Shown: positions 44,514-54,800 of the stretch, piece by piece | Layout: every line of letters begins with the position of its first letter | Position numbering within the stretch: the stretch's first letter is position 1 | NCBI GenBank assembly: GCA_022495995.1 | Contig: JAFEMH010002560.1 | Span: 62,001-126,000 of the forward strand | From: Adenophora triphylla var. japonica | Lineage: Eukaryota > Streptophyta > Magnoliopsida > Asterales > Campanulaceae | Direction: 5' to 3' | DNA length: 64,000 nucleotides | Translations under genes and position numbers: made by a program | The notes under the pieces: generated by a model | The model's input: only the letters and a program-made list of their open reading frames with translations | Databases searched by the model: none | Told to the model about the DNA's origin: nothing

Positions 44514-44544
44514 CCCGTCGAATTTCGACGGGTTACTCACTAGT

Positions 44545-45277
44545 TTGGTAAATGTCTCATAATATATGGAAATAACAAATTCATTTAATTAACTACGCTA
44601 CGAGAAAGGATCCTATGTACCACAATAATGTGTCACTCTCTATACCACTAATTATATTATGACATGTGTCAAAAATGAGGTGAAGTAATTAACTTCTGTT
44701 ATTAAACTAGTTGGAGAGAAATAAGGTGAGTTGTTTATTTTGATGAGTTGGTTTTGGGAGAAACTAGTTTCTCCCAAATATTATTAAAAGTCATGTTTTA
44801 TTTTAAAACCCAATTCAATGACCGATTCAAAAAGTCGGGTTAGTTAGTTTGGTTTAAAATTCATGAGCCGATTTTTTTAAGTTAAAAACAAGACTTTTTA
44901 TAATATTTGGGGGAAACTATTTTTCCCTAAAATTTTCTGTATTTTGATTTAACAAAAGATCTCTTTTCCCTCATTTATATTAGTTTCCAAAATTATATAT
45001 CCCAAAAATATTGAATCAACAGTTTTTTACCCTACAAATAAATCTCAAATTTGGCTCTCATCCGGTGGTCTAATTTAGCGATTTGGTGGTCTAATAAGAG
45101 AAAAAAATCAAATCGAATCAAATCGCTATAATTTGGCTCAATCCGGTGGTCTAATTTAGCAATTTGGTGCTTCAATATGGCAATTTTAAACAACTTAATT
45201 TAGTTAAATTCAGCTTGGGCTTTAATTTGATTTATAAGGATCAAATCACAAATCAGACAAAACCAAACCATGTAATT
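44545..45277. other. sequence between Helitron and MULE with a small inverted repeat
   Basis: Arms at about 44754-44815 and 44875-44936 (GGGAGAAACTAGTTTCTCCC-like and AAATATTATTAAAAGTCATG-like) are imperfect inverted copies, probably a MITE. A direct repeat CCGGTGGTCTAATTTAGC lies near 45061 and 45141. No gene. Confidence 0.5.
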
Positions 45278-45519
45278 TTCCAATTTTGAGAAAAGTATCT
45301 TTTTGGTCCTTAAATTATTTTAATTAGGATATTTTAGTCCTTAAACTATTTTCTTAGCCTTTTTCATCCTTGAACTATTTTAATTGGGACCTTTTAGTCC
45401 TTCCGTTAAAATGTCCGTCCATCAACCGTTAATTGAGACCTTTTCGTAAAGAGTTATATAGGCCAGTGACCTTTTAGGTACTTAACTCCGTTGTGGAACT
45501 ATTTTTTAATTTTATTTTT

Positions 45520-46430
45520 TACAAATATGAACATTCATTTAGGGCGGAGGAGTAAAAAAAATGTTAAAATGTTGAACAGTACGTTCATTTTGAAATTGTT
45601 TTTTCATTTGCAAATTTGAACATTCACTTAGGGACGGAGGCGTAAAAACAAAGTAATTTTGAACAATTGTTGTATGGGTTGACAGAAAATTTTAGCTTAT
45701 TGGGTTTAAATTACTTTGTTTTTGGCTACGCGCCTCCGTTCCTAAATGTTCAAATTTGAAAAAAAAAATAGTTCCAAAATGAATATACTGTTCAAAATTT
45801 TTACTTTTTTTTTCTACTCATTCATCCCTAAGTAAATGTTCAAATTTGCAAATGAAAAAATAATTTCAAAATGAACGTACTATTCAACATTTTTACTTTT
45901 TTTTTTTTTGTAAATTTGAACATTCATTTAGGGACGGAGGAGTAAAAAAAAAAGTAAAAATGTTGAACAGTACGCTCGTTTTGAAACTATTTTTTCATTT
46001 GCAAATTTGAACATTTACTTGTGGACGGATGAGTAGAAAAAAAAACAAAGTAAAAATTTTGAACAATATATTCATTTTGGAACTATTTTTTTTTTCAAAT
46101 TTGAACTTTTAGGAACGGAGGTGCGTAGCCAAAACAAAGTAATTTGAACCCAATAAGCCAAAATTTTCTGTCAACCCATACAACAACTGTTCAAAATTAC
46201 TTTTTTTTTACGCCTCCGTCCCTTAATGTTTAAATTTGAAAAAAATAGCTCCAAATGAATATAATGTTCAAAATTTTTACTATTTTTTTTTTGCAACTCA
46301 TTCGTCTCTAAGTGAATGTTCAAATTTGCAAATGAAAAAATAGTTTCAAAATGAACGTAGTGTTCAATATTTTTATATTTTTGTTTACTCCTCCATCCCT
46401 AAATGAATGTTTAAATTTGGGGGCATTTAC
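45520..46430. repeat. array of inverted Stowaway-type ends
   Basis: Ten copies of the word CTCCGTCCCTAAATG plus TTCAAATTTG, or its complement, lie within 0.9 kb. Those near 45528 and 45608 read minus, 45728 and 45818 plus, 45913, 46000 and 46090 minus, 46211, 46296 and 46386 plus. Large inverted repeats result, for example 45640-45760 against 46085-46205. Confidence 0.7.
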
Positions 46431-46719
46431 AAAAAACTCATTTTAAAAGATGGAAATTACAAAAAAAATACACACAAGATGGAAATTACAAAAAACTTTT
46501 ATAAAAATTACAAAAAACTACTTTTGTAAATTGAAAGCACTATTTTCTTAAAAAAAAAAACATAAAATGTAAAACAATCTTGTCATTCATTTTCAAACTT
46601 TAAGTTTTGCACAAATATAATTGATCATGAACAATTAAAAAAAAAATCATTTAGTGAGAACAATCCATCTCATAGCAACAACAATCTAAAAATCATCGCC
46701 TCTTGATACCACTTCCTTG

Positions 46720-47395
46720 CAAATGATAAACAACTGATAAAAACAACTGATAAACAACTGATAAAATAACTGAAAAACAACTGATACAAATGATAAACAA
46801 CTGATAAACAACTGATACAAATGATAAACAACTGATAAAAACAACTGATAAACAACTGATAAACAACTGATACAAATGATAAACAACTGATAAAAACAAT
46901 TGATAAACAACTGATAAAATAACGGATAAACAACTGATACAAATGATAAACAACTGATAAAAACAACTGATAAAATAACTGATAAACAACTGATAAAATA
47001 ACTGATAAACAACTGATACAAATGATAAACAACTGATAAAAACTGATAAACAATCGATACAAATGATAAACAACCGATAAAATAACCGATAAACAACTGA
47101 TACAAATGATAAACAACTGATAAAAACTGATAAACAACTGATACAAATGATAAACAACTGATAAAATAACTGATAAACAACTGATACAAATGATAAACAA
47201 TTGATAAAAACTGATAAACAACTGATACAAATGATAAACAACTAATAAAATAACTGATAAATAACTGATACAAATGATAAACAACTGATAAAAACTGATA
47301 AACAACTGATACAAATGATAAACAACTGATAAAATAACTGATAAACAACTGATACAAATAATAAACAACTGATAAACATCAAAATTCCGAAAACC
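46720..47395. repeat. short-period satellite of GATAAACAACT units, first block
   Basis: Words GATAAACAACT, GATAAAAACT and GATACAAAT alternate to give a longer period of roughly 55-60 bp. The minus strand is open in three frames for about 180-230 codons as Leu/Ile/Val/Tyr/Cys-rich strings. This reflects absence of stop words in the repeat, not a supported gene. Confidence 0.9.
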
Positions 47396-47457
47396 TCCAT
47401 CATTTTCACTATTAAACTCTTCTCAATTCATCACATAAATTCTCAAAAACCAATCAT

Positions 47458-47692
47458 TAACTGATAAACAACTGATAAACAACCGATAAACAACTGATAA
47501 ACATGATAAACAACTGATAAACAACTGATAAACAACTGATAAACATGATAAACAACTGATAAACAACTGATAAACAACTGATAAACAACTGATAAACAAA
47601 TGATAAACATGATAAACAACTGATAAACTTCATAAACAACTGATTAACAACTGATAAACATGATAAACAAATGATAAACAAATGATAAACAC
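47458..47692. repeat. second block of the same satellite
   Basis: Same GATAAACAACT word with GATAAACAT variants, separated from the first block by about 60 bp of unique sequence. Confidence 0.9.
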
Positions 47693-48071
47693 GAATCCTC
47701 ATATGTTCACCTCATAAATACAATAAGATAAAGATTTCGCGATCTTTTACTCAAATATATAGTCGTAATAAACAATGAAAATACAAAATTCAAGAAGAAA
47801 AAAAAATCTAAGAAAGGGATAGAGAAGGAAAAGTGTTGACAAATGAGAAAGTACCAAACTCAGATAAGAGACCTGAATTCCCAAGGCAAACACAACCCAA
47901 ACGAACTTGATCCTAAATTCGCAAACATTAGGCCAAAATCATTGTTAGTGTTTGAGGTCCATAACAACATGGATGCTCTAAAATTGCTAACCCCACAATT
48001 TCGCCTTTCGATTCTTTTACGAAATCTTTACACTTGGTGATAATATCTATAACACGTTTAAGTAAAATATA
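47693..48071. other. MULE cargo, unrecognised
   Basis: A plus-strand frame from 47843 (65 codons) shows no motif. This could be captured host sequence. Confidence 0.35.
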
Positions 48072-48353
48072 CTCCCTCCGTCCCGGTTCACTTGGCACCA
48101 AAATGAATGACACAATAACTAAGAAAAAAGAATAAAATAAAAGAAATGTGTGGTAGAAAATGAAGAGAGAGAATGAGTGGGGTAAATAGTAGTGTTGGTT
48201 GAATAAATTGAGTGGTGGAAAATGAAGAGAGAGAATGAGTGGTGGGGTAGAGTGAATATAAAATTATAAAAAGTTTGCCATTTTGGGTAGTGCCAAGTGA
48301 AGTGGGATGGACCAAAATGAAAATTAGTGCCAAGTGAAGTGGGACGGAGGGAG
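48072..48353. mobile_element. Stowaway MITE (282 bp) inside the MULE
   Basis: CTCCCTCCGTCCCGGTTCAC and the inverted CTCCCTCCGTCCCACTTCAC lie in a TA duplication (48070-48071 and 48354-48355). Confidence 0.85.
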
Positions 48354-48887
48354 TACATGTCTAACATTGAAAAAAGGGCGAATTGGTACAAAAATGATTA
48401 CAGTAGATATTTACATAGAAAGATGAAGAAAAATCAAAAGTTCATATCCACGAGATTATCTCATGGATTGCAAACGCAGACTCGAGCAAATTAAAAGTGT
48501 GCTTGTTTGGACAACAAAATCTCAGAGTCAATATAACTATATATCCTTTCAGCAAAGTAAGCATGTGCATCACAGAGAGAGACAGGGCCGGACGGACCTG
48601 TGGAATTTGGGTCCAAGACGTGCTATTTGATTGGGGAAGGTGGTCGCCGGAGGTGGGGAAGGTGGTCGCCGGAGGGAAGCTTGTCACCGGAGTTGGGTTG
48701 GGTAAAGATAGAGAGGGTAAAGAGAGATGGGTGTGTGTTTTGTGTGCAAAAATAGTTTTTTGTAATATTCATATTTAGCTAAATAGTTTTTTGTAAAATC
48801 ACAACTTACATGTTTTTTTTTGTAAAAAGCATGTTTTTGAATGAGTTTTTGGTAAAAAGTCCTTAAATTTGTAAAAAATAAAATAAA
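48354..48887. other. MULE cargo, unrecognised
   Basis: GC-richer block near 48580-48700 with GGTGGTCGCCGGAGG repeated twice, possibly a captured gene fragment. No protein family recognised. T-rich sequence follows. Confidence 0.35.
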
Positions 48888-49114
48888 GAAATAGTTCCAC
48901 AACGGAGTTAAGTATCTAAAAGGTCACGGCATATAGAACTCTTTACGAAAAGGTTCCAATTAACGGTTAATGGACGAAAGTTTTAACGAAAGGACTAAAA
49001 GGTCTCAATTAAAATAGTTCAAGGGTAAAAAAGGCTTAGAAAATAGTTCAAGAACTAAAATAACCCAAATAAAATAGTTTAAGAACCAAAAAGGTACTTT
49101 TCTCTTCCAATTTT

Positions 49115-49439
49115 TAAAACGAATCGAACTATTTGTACTTGAGAACTAAACAAAATCACATGATTTTGATTCAATTGAAAGCCGTAACCAATTTGGCCCA
49201 CCGTAAACTAATCACAGAAAATCTTATGGACATAACAAATTCTAGAAAAAAAAAAAAAAGGATAAAAAAAGTTAGATTTGATCAAAACCAAAACTTTCAT
49301 TTAAAACCTTATCCCAACTTCAAACAAATCAATTACCACAACCAAATATTAATATCTAAATATAAGAAAGAAAAATCTATAAAACCAAACAAGCCCCCTT
49401 AATGCTACAAATTTACAAGTCAGCCCCTACCCAAACACC
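49115..49439 (-). other. histone H1 3' flank / 3'UTR
   Basis: A-rich sequence downstream of the H1 stop on the minus strand. No separate gene. The MULE ends 335 bp from the H1 stop codon. Confidence 0.5.
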
Positions 49440-50138
49440 TCATTTCTTCGTCGTCTTCTTAGCTGCAGCCTTCTTCGCCGGAGATTTTATACTCTTTGGC
49501 TTTTTCACAACTTTCTTCACCGGTGTCTTCTTCACTTTCGCTACCGCCGGCGTCTTCTTCACCGCCTTCTTCTTCGCTGGTGATGTAACAGTCGTTGTCT
49601 TAGCAACCTTCGTAGGCTTCTTAACCGACGGCTTAGGTTTCGCCGCCGCTTTCTTCGCCTTCACTGGAGTAGCAACCTTCTTTGCCTTGGGTTTCGCAAC
49701 CTCTTTCTTAGACTTCACCGGAGCCTTCTTCTCTGTAACCTTTTTCTCCTTAGCAGCAACCGGCTTTGGCTTTGGCTTTTCGGCGGCAGCGAGTTTAAAT
49801 GAGTACTTAACCTTTGTCAATATTCCGGCAGCCACAAGCTTCTTCAATTGACCAAGCAAAAGCTTCTTGAAATTCGGAGGCAAATCCTTTTGATTGTCCT
49901 CGATGTACTTTCCAATTGCGATCTGGCTAGATCCGGTCCGCTCTTTTAGAGCCAGAATCGCGTCTTTCACCATCTGGGTAATCAAGATTAATCAAAATCA
50001 GACCCATATTTGGAAAAAAAAAAAAAAAAACAATCCATATCAAAAAAATTGAGAAATTTAATTCAGATTTACCTCAGCATAAGGAGGATGAGCTCTCGGC
50101 TTCTTCACAGCAGCAACCTTCTTCACAGTAGCAGTCAT
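49440..50138 (-). CDS. linker histone H1, two exons, 199 aa
   Basis: Exon 1 (50138-50073) encodes 22 residues ending RAHPPYAE. An intron of 99 bp (50072-49974, GTAAAT to CCCAG) sits exactly before MVKDAILALKERTGSSQ. Exon 2 (49973-49440) encodes 177 residues. Residues about 17-85 form the winged-helix globular domain with IAIGKYIEDNQKDLPPNFKK and LLGQLKKLVAAG. The C-terminal tail is Lys/Ala/Pro-rich with two SPAKK motifs and ends KKTTKK. The product binds linker DNA at the nucleosome dyad and compacts chromatin in the nucleus. The intron after PPYAE is the usual plant H1 position. The very short N-terminal tail and total length resemble the smaller, often stress-inducible plant H1 variants; that subtype is inference. 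The frame is intact and it is the only clear host gene here. Confidence 0.93.
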
Positions 50139-50664
50139 GATCAATCTACGAAAATGAACTATTTAATTGAATGAATTCAGAAAAATAACTGAGAAATTCG
50201 CAAAAGATTTGCTGGTGATTTTTGAGGTTGAAAGAATTGTGGAGATTCTTATAGAAGTTTAAAGGAAGAAGATTAGTTGTGATTGGTTGAAGAGTAATCA
50301 CGAGGATTGATTTTGGTGGAAATTTCAAATGTGAACCATTTGATTAGATATTATCAACGGTTGGAAGAGGGTCAGTGAGAGATGACGCAGATTGGCATTA
50401 GGATTCTTGGAAAGTCTGTTAAAAGTGGGGAATTCATGTTCATGTGTGTCAGTGTGTTTGTTAGCAAGATTGTTGAGGCCAAAACATGAATTATGTTTAT
50501 TGGAATTAAATAAAACTTGGACTGGGTTTATAGGTAAGATGGTTAGCTTCGTTATGTACTATGGTATGCATTGTTTTGATTGAGGATTTTGATGTCATTA
50601 TAATCTTAACTAGTCTAACACGCATTAGTCACGCAGAACCAAAAAAAAAAATTGTTAAATAATA
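50139..50664 (-). promoter_or_regulatory. histone H1 promoter and 5'UTR region
   Basis: On the minus strand CTATAAG at 50254-50248 lies about 110 nt upstream of the ATG. A CCAATC box (50289-50281) is about 30 bp further up. A Tat retrotransposon LTR starts at 50670, so only about 0.5 kb of native upstream sequence remains. No other gene in this interval. Confidence 0.55.
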
Positions 50665-50669
50665 CGAAC

Positions 50670-51598
50670 TGAATGGAATAATCTGTGATGGGCCAAGCCC
50701 AGTACCTTACTACAAGCCTGGGGACCCAATAGGCCCGTCGAAGGACCAACTACGAAGGATCAGATCAAGACCTTGGGTCATGGCCCGTCCATTACTGGTT
50801 GGCAGTCGTCGCCATTGAGCGACCAAGCCCATCCAAGCGACGAGCCATTTCACCATTAAGGAAGGGGTTAACTTCTAGCCCGTCGATACATCCAGAAGAG
50901 ATCGTCGACAATGAGCTAAGCCCATCTAACGACGAGCCTTCCCTCGGCGCAGTCCGGCACTCGTCCAAGAGTGAGCGTCGTCACTGAACGACCAACTCTC
51001 CCTCGTCGACTCATCTCTCAAGGAGACGACCCAACTGGACGAGCAGCTCCAGGTCGTCTCTTTTATTAAGCTTCCTCAACAAGCTTGGTTAATTAGCTAA
51101 TTTGGGATAATGTCAGACCTTCTACAGTGCCTTGTTACACGTGCGATCATGCAATCAGTAATAACAACAAAAGGCGTGCAGGTTGACTTTCCCTTATAAG
51201 GCAAGCTGCTTATCAATGTCAGATGCTGCAGTGTCCTTACATAGACGGACCAATCCCGGCGTGACACGTGTATGCCTAGGAGACAGGGCTGATCCAATGG
51301 TTAGCATTCATCCAATCCAACTACTGGTGAAAACCCTAATATCACCACTCCCACTTTAAATAAGAGAGTAGTATCATGGACAAAGGTAATGCTTTATTGC
51401 ATATTCACGTACCCACACACATTCCATATTTTTGCCACCATATTTCCAGTCCATAATCTTACTCTCACGCCGGAGGGGCTTGTCGGAAGACCCCCGGCGC
51501 AGTTTCACTGTTATTTCTTGTGGTGTGCAGATCACAGGCTAGCTCATTCATTCGCTGGACCCAAAGAACTGAGCCCACCACGCTTTCCCGCGCGATCG
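50670..51598 (+). repeat. 5' LTR of the Tat element
   Basis: 929 bp. Contains two CACGTG boxes (near 51138 and 51266), a TTTAAATAAG TATA-like motif near 51353 and many CGTCG words. Ends GATCG where the 3' LTR has GATCA. Confidence 0.95.
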
Positions 51599-51600
51599 AT

Positions 51601-51618
51601 TGGTTCCATTGCCGGAAA
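51601..51618 (+). promoter_or_regulatory. primer binding site of the Tat element
   Basis: TGGTTCCATTGCCGGAAA, two bases after the 5' LTR. The closest plant tRNA by memory of its 3' end is tRNA-Glu, with mismatches. Confidence 0.65.
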
Positions 51619-51646
51619 GTGTTAGTGATCTCCAGAAGAAATACAA

Positions 51647-51889
51647 ATGGAAAGGTTTGGGAAAATGGTGTCAGATGGTCATACGGCCAGCAAGTCTACA
51701 GGGGATGAAGGCGTACCTCCTCCACAACAAGAAAATCCTAGGCCACCCTCTCCACCTAGGAACCCTAATTTAAGGGTTACCAGGTCACAGGGGATGGTTG
51801 ACGGTACAGGCCTTCAAACGGCTAGGAGGAGAGAAAAGGGCCTCGCCGTCGAGCGCCGAGAGGAGACCTCCACTGGAAAGGAGGCCTGA
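51647..51889 (+). pseudogene. likely original gag N-terminus in another frame
   Basis: The first ATG after the primer site, at 51647, opens MERFGKMVSDGHTASKS and a Pro-rich stretch, then ends at 51889, overlapping the long gag-pol frame by about 90 bp. The long frame itself starts after a TAA at 51771 without an ATG until 52008. A one-base shift between about 51790 and 51889 would explain both. Confidence 0.5.
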
Positions 51890-54800
51890 GACAACGGCAA
51901 GGTATGCAGGAGGTCCCTCTAACCCTAATCTCGACAGAGCAGCTTTCCTCATCGAAAGAGCCAACGCCCTCAAAGAATTTTTGCAAATCCAAGACGAGCT
52001 CATTCATATGGCCGCTCCTCAGGCTCCACAGGCATCCCATCAAACTATCTCGTCGGGAAGAAGGAGAAGGAACCAGAGAGAGAATGCTGGTCGTCGTGAA
52101 GGGACCGCTGCTGAGAATGAGCGCGTTGTGCCACAGCTTGATCTGAGGGAGCACATTAATGAAAGACGAAGCCAAGGAGCCCCATCACAGCAGCGACGAG
52201 CTGAGGAAGCAGAGCCTCGTAGGGAGCTTGTCGTCGAAAATCTTGAAGCTATCCCGAATCAAGTTGTTCGGGGTCGTCAAATGACTCCGTCATTAAGGAA
52301 TGAACGAGCACCTAGCCATAGAGAAAGAACTCGTACTCTGCCTCGTCGAGAACGGGAAATGTCAAGATCTTATAGGCCGTCTCCCCCACCTAGTTACAGG
52401 GAGCGATCCATCTCACGACGACCTGCCCCCACCGAGAGGCAACGGTCTAACACCGTTACCCGGGGGCCCCGTCAAGATAGGATTCCCCAAGCCGGCCCAG
52501 CAGGAGGGGTGGATATGAGAGAGTTCTTAAGGCTGAGGCGCCAAGTGGAGGAATTGACAAACAAAAGAAAGAAAATGGACAGCGACGACTCTGATGACGA
52601 TGGCGGCACTATGAATCCCCTTGCACCATGGATGTTGGAAACGGGACCCCCAGAACCAGGCTTTAAGCTACCCGACCTTAAACAATACGACGGCTCTACC
52701 AGCGCCATCGACCACATACAACACCTTGAGGCACAGATGTACATAGTGGCAAAAGCTTCAGGCCACAACGACGTCATGTGCAAGGCTCTTACGAGCACAC
52801 TGGTCGACGCAGCTTTGAGGTGGTTTAGAGGCTTGCCCAAGGGGAGTATCGAATCATGGAAGCAGATGAGAAAGAAGTTTTTAGGAAGGTTTGCTACGGC
52901 GGGAGAGCGTCGTAAGACTGTCAACGACCTTAGCAACATATCCCAAGGAGCCACTGAAAGCTCGATGAGCTACTTCAAGAGATTCAAGAAATTGGTAGAT
53001 CAGATTGATGAAGACCTAACTGACAGGGAAATCATAAATTGCTTCAGACACGGTGTCATTTCCCCTACCCTAGACTTCGAGCTTCAAGTCCATCCGGCCA
53101 AATCTCGTAAAGACCTCTATGCCAAGGCCTACGTTGTTGCCGAGGCTGAAGAAAGGAAGTTGCAAAGAGAGGGAAAAGCCGTCGACGAGGTTGAAGCGAC
53201 GAGATCCAAGAAAGATAAGGTCGGGGAAAAGGGAAAAAACAAAGTGAAAGCAGAAAAAGTCCCGGAGTCGTACACTCCACTCACTGTGTCTAGAGCAGAA
53301 ATTTTGAGCAACGTTGATTTTGGCCCGGCGCCAAAGATGAATCCCAACGGGAAGGGAAAGAAAAACATGAACAAGTATTGTGAATATCACAGAGATAAAG
53401 GACATGATACCGAGGAATGTTTCAGCTTGAAAAAGATTATTCAAAGATGGATCGACGATGGACGACTCGAGGAATATGTGAGGAAAGACCGTCAGGCGGC
53501 CAACACCCGAGCTGCCAACGACGACCCTCCACAGAGGCATCCAAGAATGGTCTTGGTGATCTCCGAAGAAATGAGCAAAAACCAGATTAAGAGCGCCATC
53601 TACCATCTGAAGAAGGCCCCACATGTCCCTCAAAAATCAGAAATTCCAAACGACGTGATTAGCTTCTTTCCCTACGAGCTGCCAGCCAACCCATTAGCTC
53701 GTCAACAAACTCTAATCATACCTGGTTTCATTGATAACTGCGAGTCAAGGAGAATTTTGATTGATACTGGAGCGGCCAAGGACATTTTATTTTACAACGT
53801 CTACCAACGTATGGGTCTACTCGACAGTCACCTAAGTCCTTACTTAGGTCGTCTAGAGGGATTCACCAATCACCGTGTAGATGCAAAGGGCCAGATCGAC
53901 CTCCCAGTTGACATCGGGGAACACCCATTGAGAACAATCAAAACTGTAACTTTTATTGTGATCGACGTCGTCAGTGACTATCACGCAATCCTTGGCCAAC
54001 CAGGTCAGTCCGCTTTGGGGATCGTCGCTTCGGTTCCCCATCAACGAGTCAAATTTCCTTCACGTGCTGGAGTAGGATGTGTGTTGGGGACGGCCCCAGA
54101 ATTCCTAGAGCACGTGCTGAAGGCGAAGCGGACTATTGAAATCGACGATCCTGATCACATTGTGAAGCTTTCCAAATCTGTCAAACAAACGACGACCTCG
54201 TGCGCCGGCGTCTCGACAATCAAGTGCGTAGAAGATCCAGAGGTCCTTGCTGAAGTATTCTTGAACGACCAAGCCGCAGAGTCACAACTTTTGGTCGCCC
54301 AAGAATCGGGGGCCGAGCTGGATAAGTTGATTGACGACGAGGTACCAGATCTGGCACCTGAAGCAAGAAGAAAAATTAAGGAGATCGTCATTGAGTCCAT
54401 GGATTTTAGGGACGACGCCCCTGAGATGAAACCAGCAGACGAGCTAGTCGAACTAGTCATAAACCCCGACTATCCAGAGCAAAAAATAAAACTGGGGTCT
54501 CAGTTATGCACTGAGGAGAGGGAAGAGATAATCTCCCTACTCAAACAGAACCTCGATGTTTTTGCTTGGAAGGTGGAAGATATGAAAGGAATTAGAGAGG
54601 ACGTGGCAGTTCACAGGCTTGGAGTGAACCCTACCATGAAATTTAAAGAACAAAGATGTCGAGTTTTTTCAACCGAAAAGGAGATTGCTATAAAACAGGA
54701 GATTGAGAAATTACTGAGCGCTGGAATCATCGTGAACGCTGGGTTCACAACTTGGTTAGCTAATGTGGTTCTTGTGAAAAAGCCAAATGGGAAGTGGAGA

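Larger units (their letters stand above)
41246..44543 (+). mobile_element. non-autonomous Helitron (3.3 kb)
   Basis: The 5' end TCCATATATAATATTAAAGTGG follows an A. The 3' end has the hairpin CCCGTCGAATTTCGACGGG (44514-44532), eleven bases before CTAG (44540-44543), followed by T. Insertion between A and T without duplication, a 3' hairpin and CTRR are the Helitron hallmarks. No Rep/helicase gene is inside. The contents are tandem repeats, AT-rich filler, a solo LTR and unrecognised sequence. Confidence 0.75.
45288..49104. mobile_element. MULE (3.8 kb) with about 220-bp inverted ends and 10-bp duplication
   Basis: The left end GAGAAAAGTATCTTTTTGG and inverted right end GAGAAAAGTACCTTTTTGG begin arms of about 220 bp (45288-45512 and 48888-49104). 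TTCCAATTTT flanks both (45278-45287 and 49105-49114). Long inverted ends and a 9-10 bp duplication fit Mutator-like elements. No transposase. The cargo consists of Stowaway-like half sites, a satellite of about 1 kb, a Stowaway and unrecognised sequence. Confidence 0.85.

Noticed and set aside
46670..47368. Three overlapping minus-strand frames of a hydrophobic protein (182-232 codons)
   Set aside because: The satellite lacks stop words in all three minus frames. Frames end where the repeat ends. Not a membrane protein gene.
48440..48780. Captured host exon in the MULE
   Set aside because: GC content is higher than around it, but neither strand gives a recognisable family. Left as unrecognised cargo.
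49402..49851. Plus-strand 149-codon Phe/Ala/Thr-rich frame
   Set aside because: Shadow of the Lys/Ala codons of histone H1 on the other strand.
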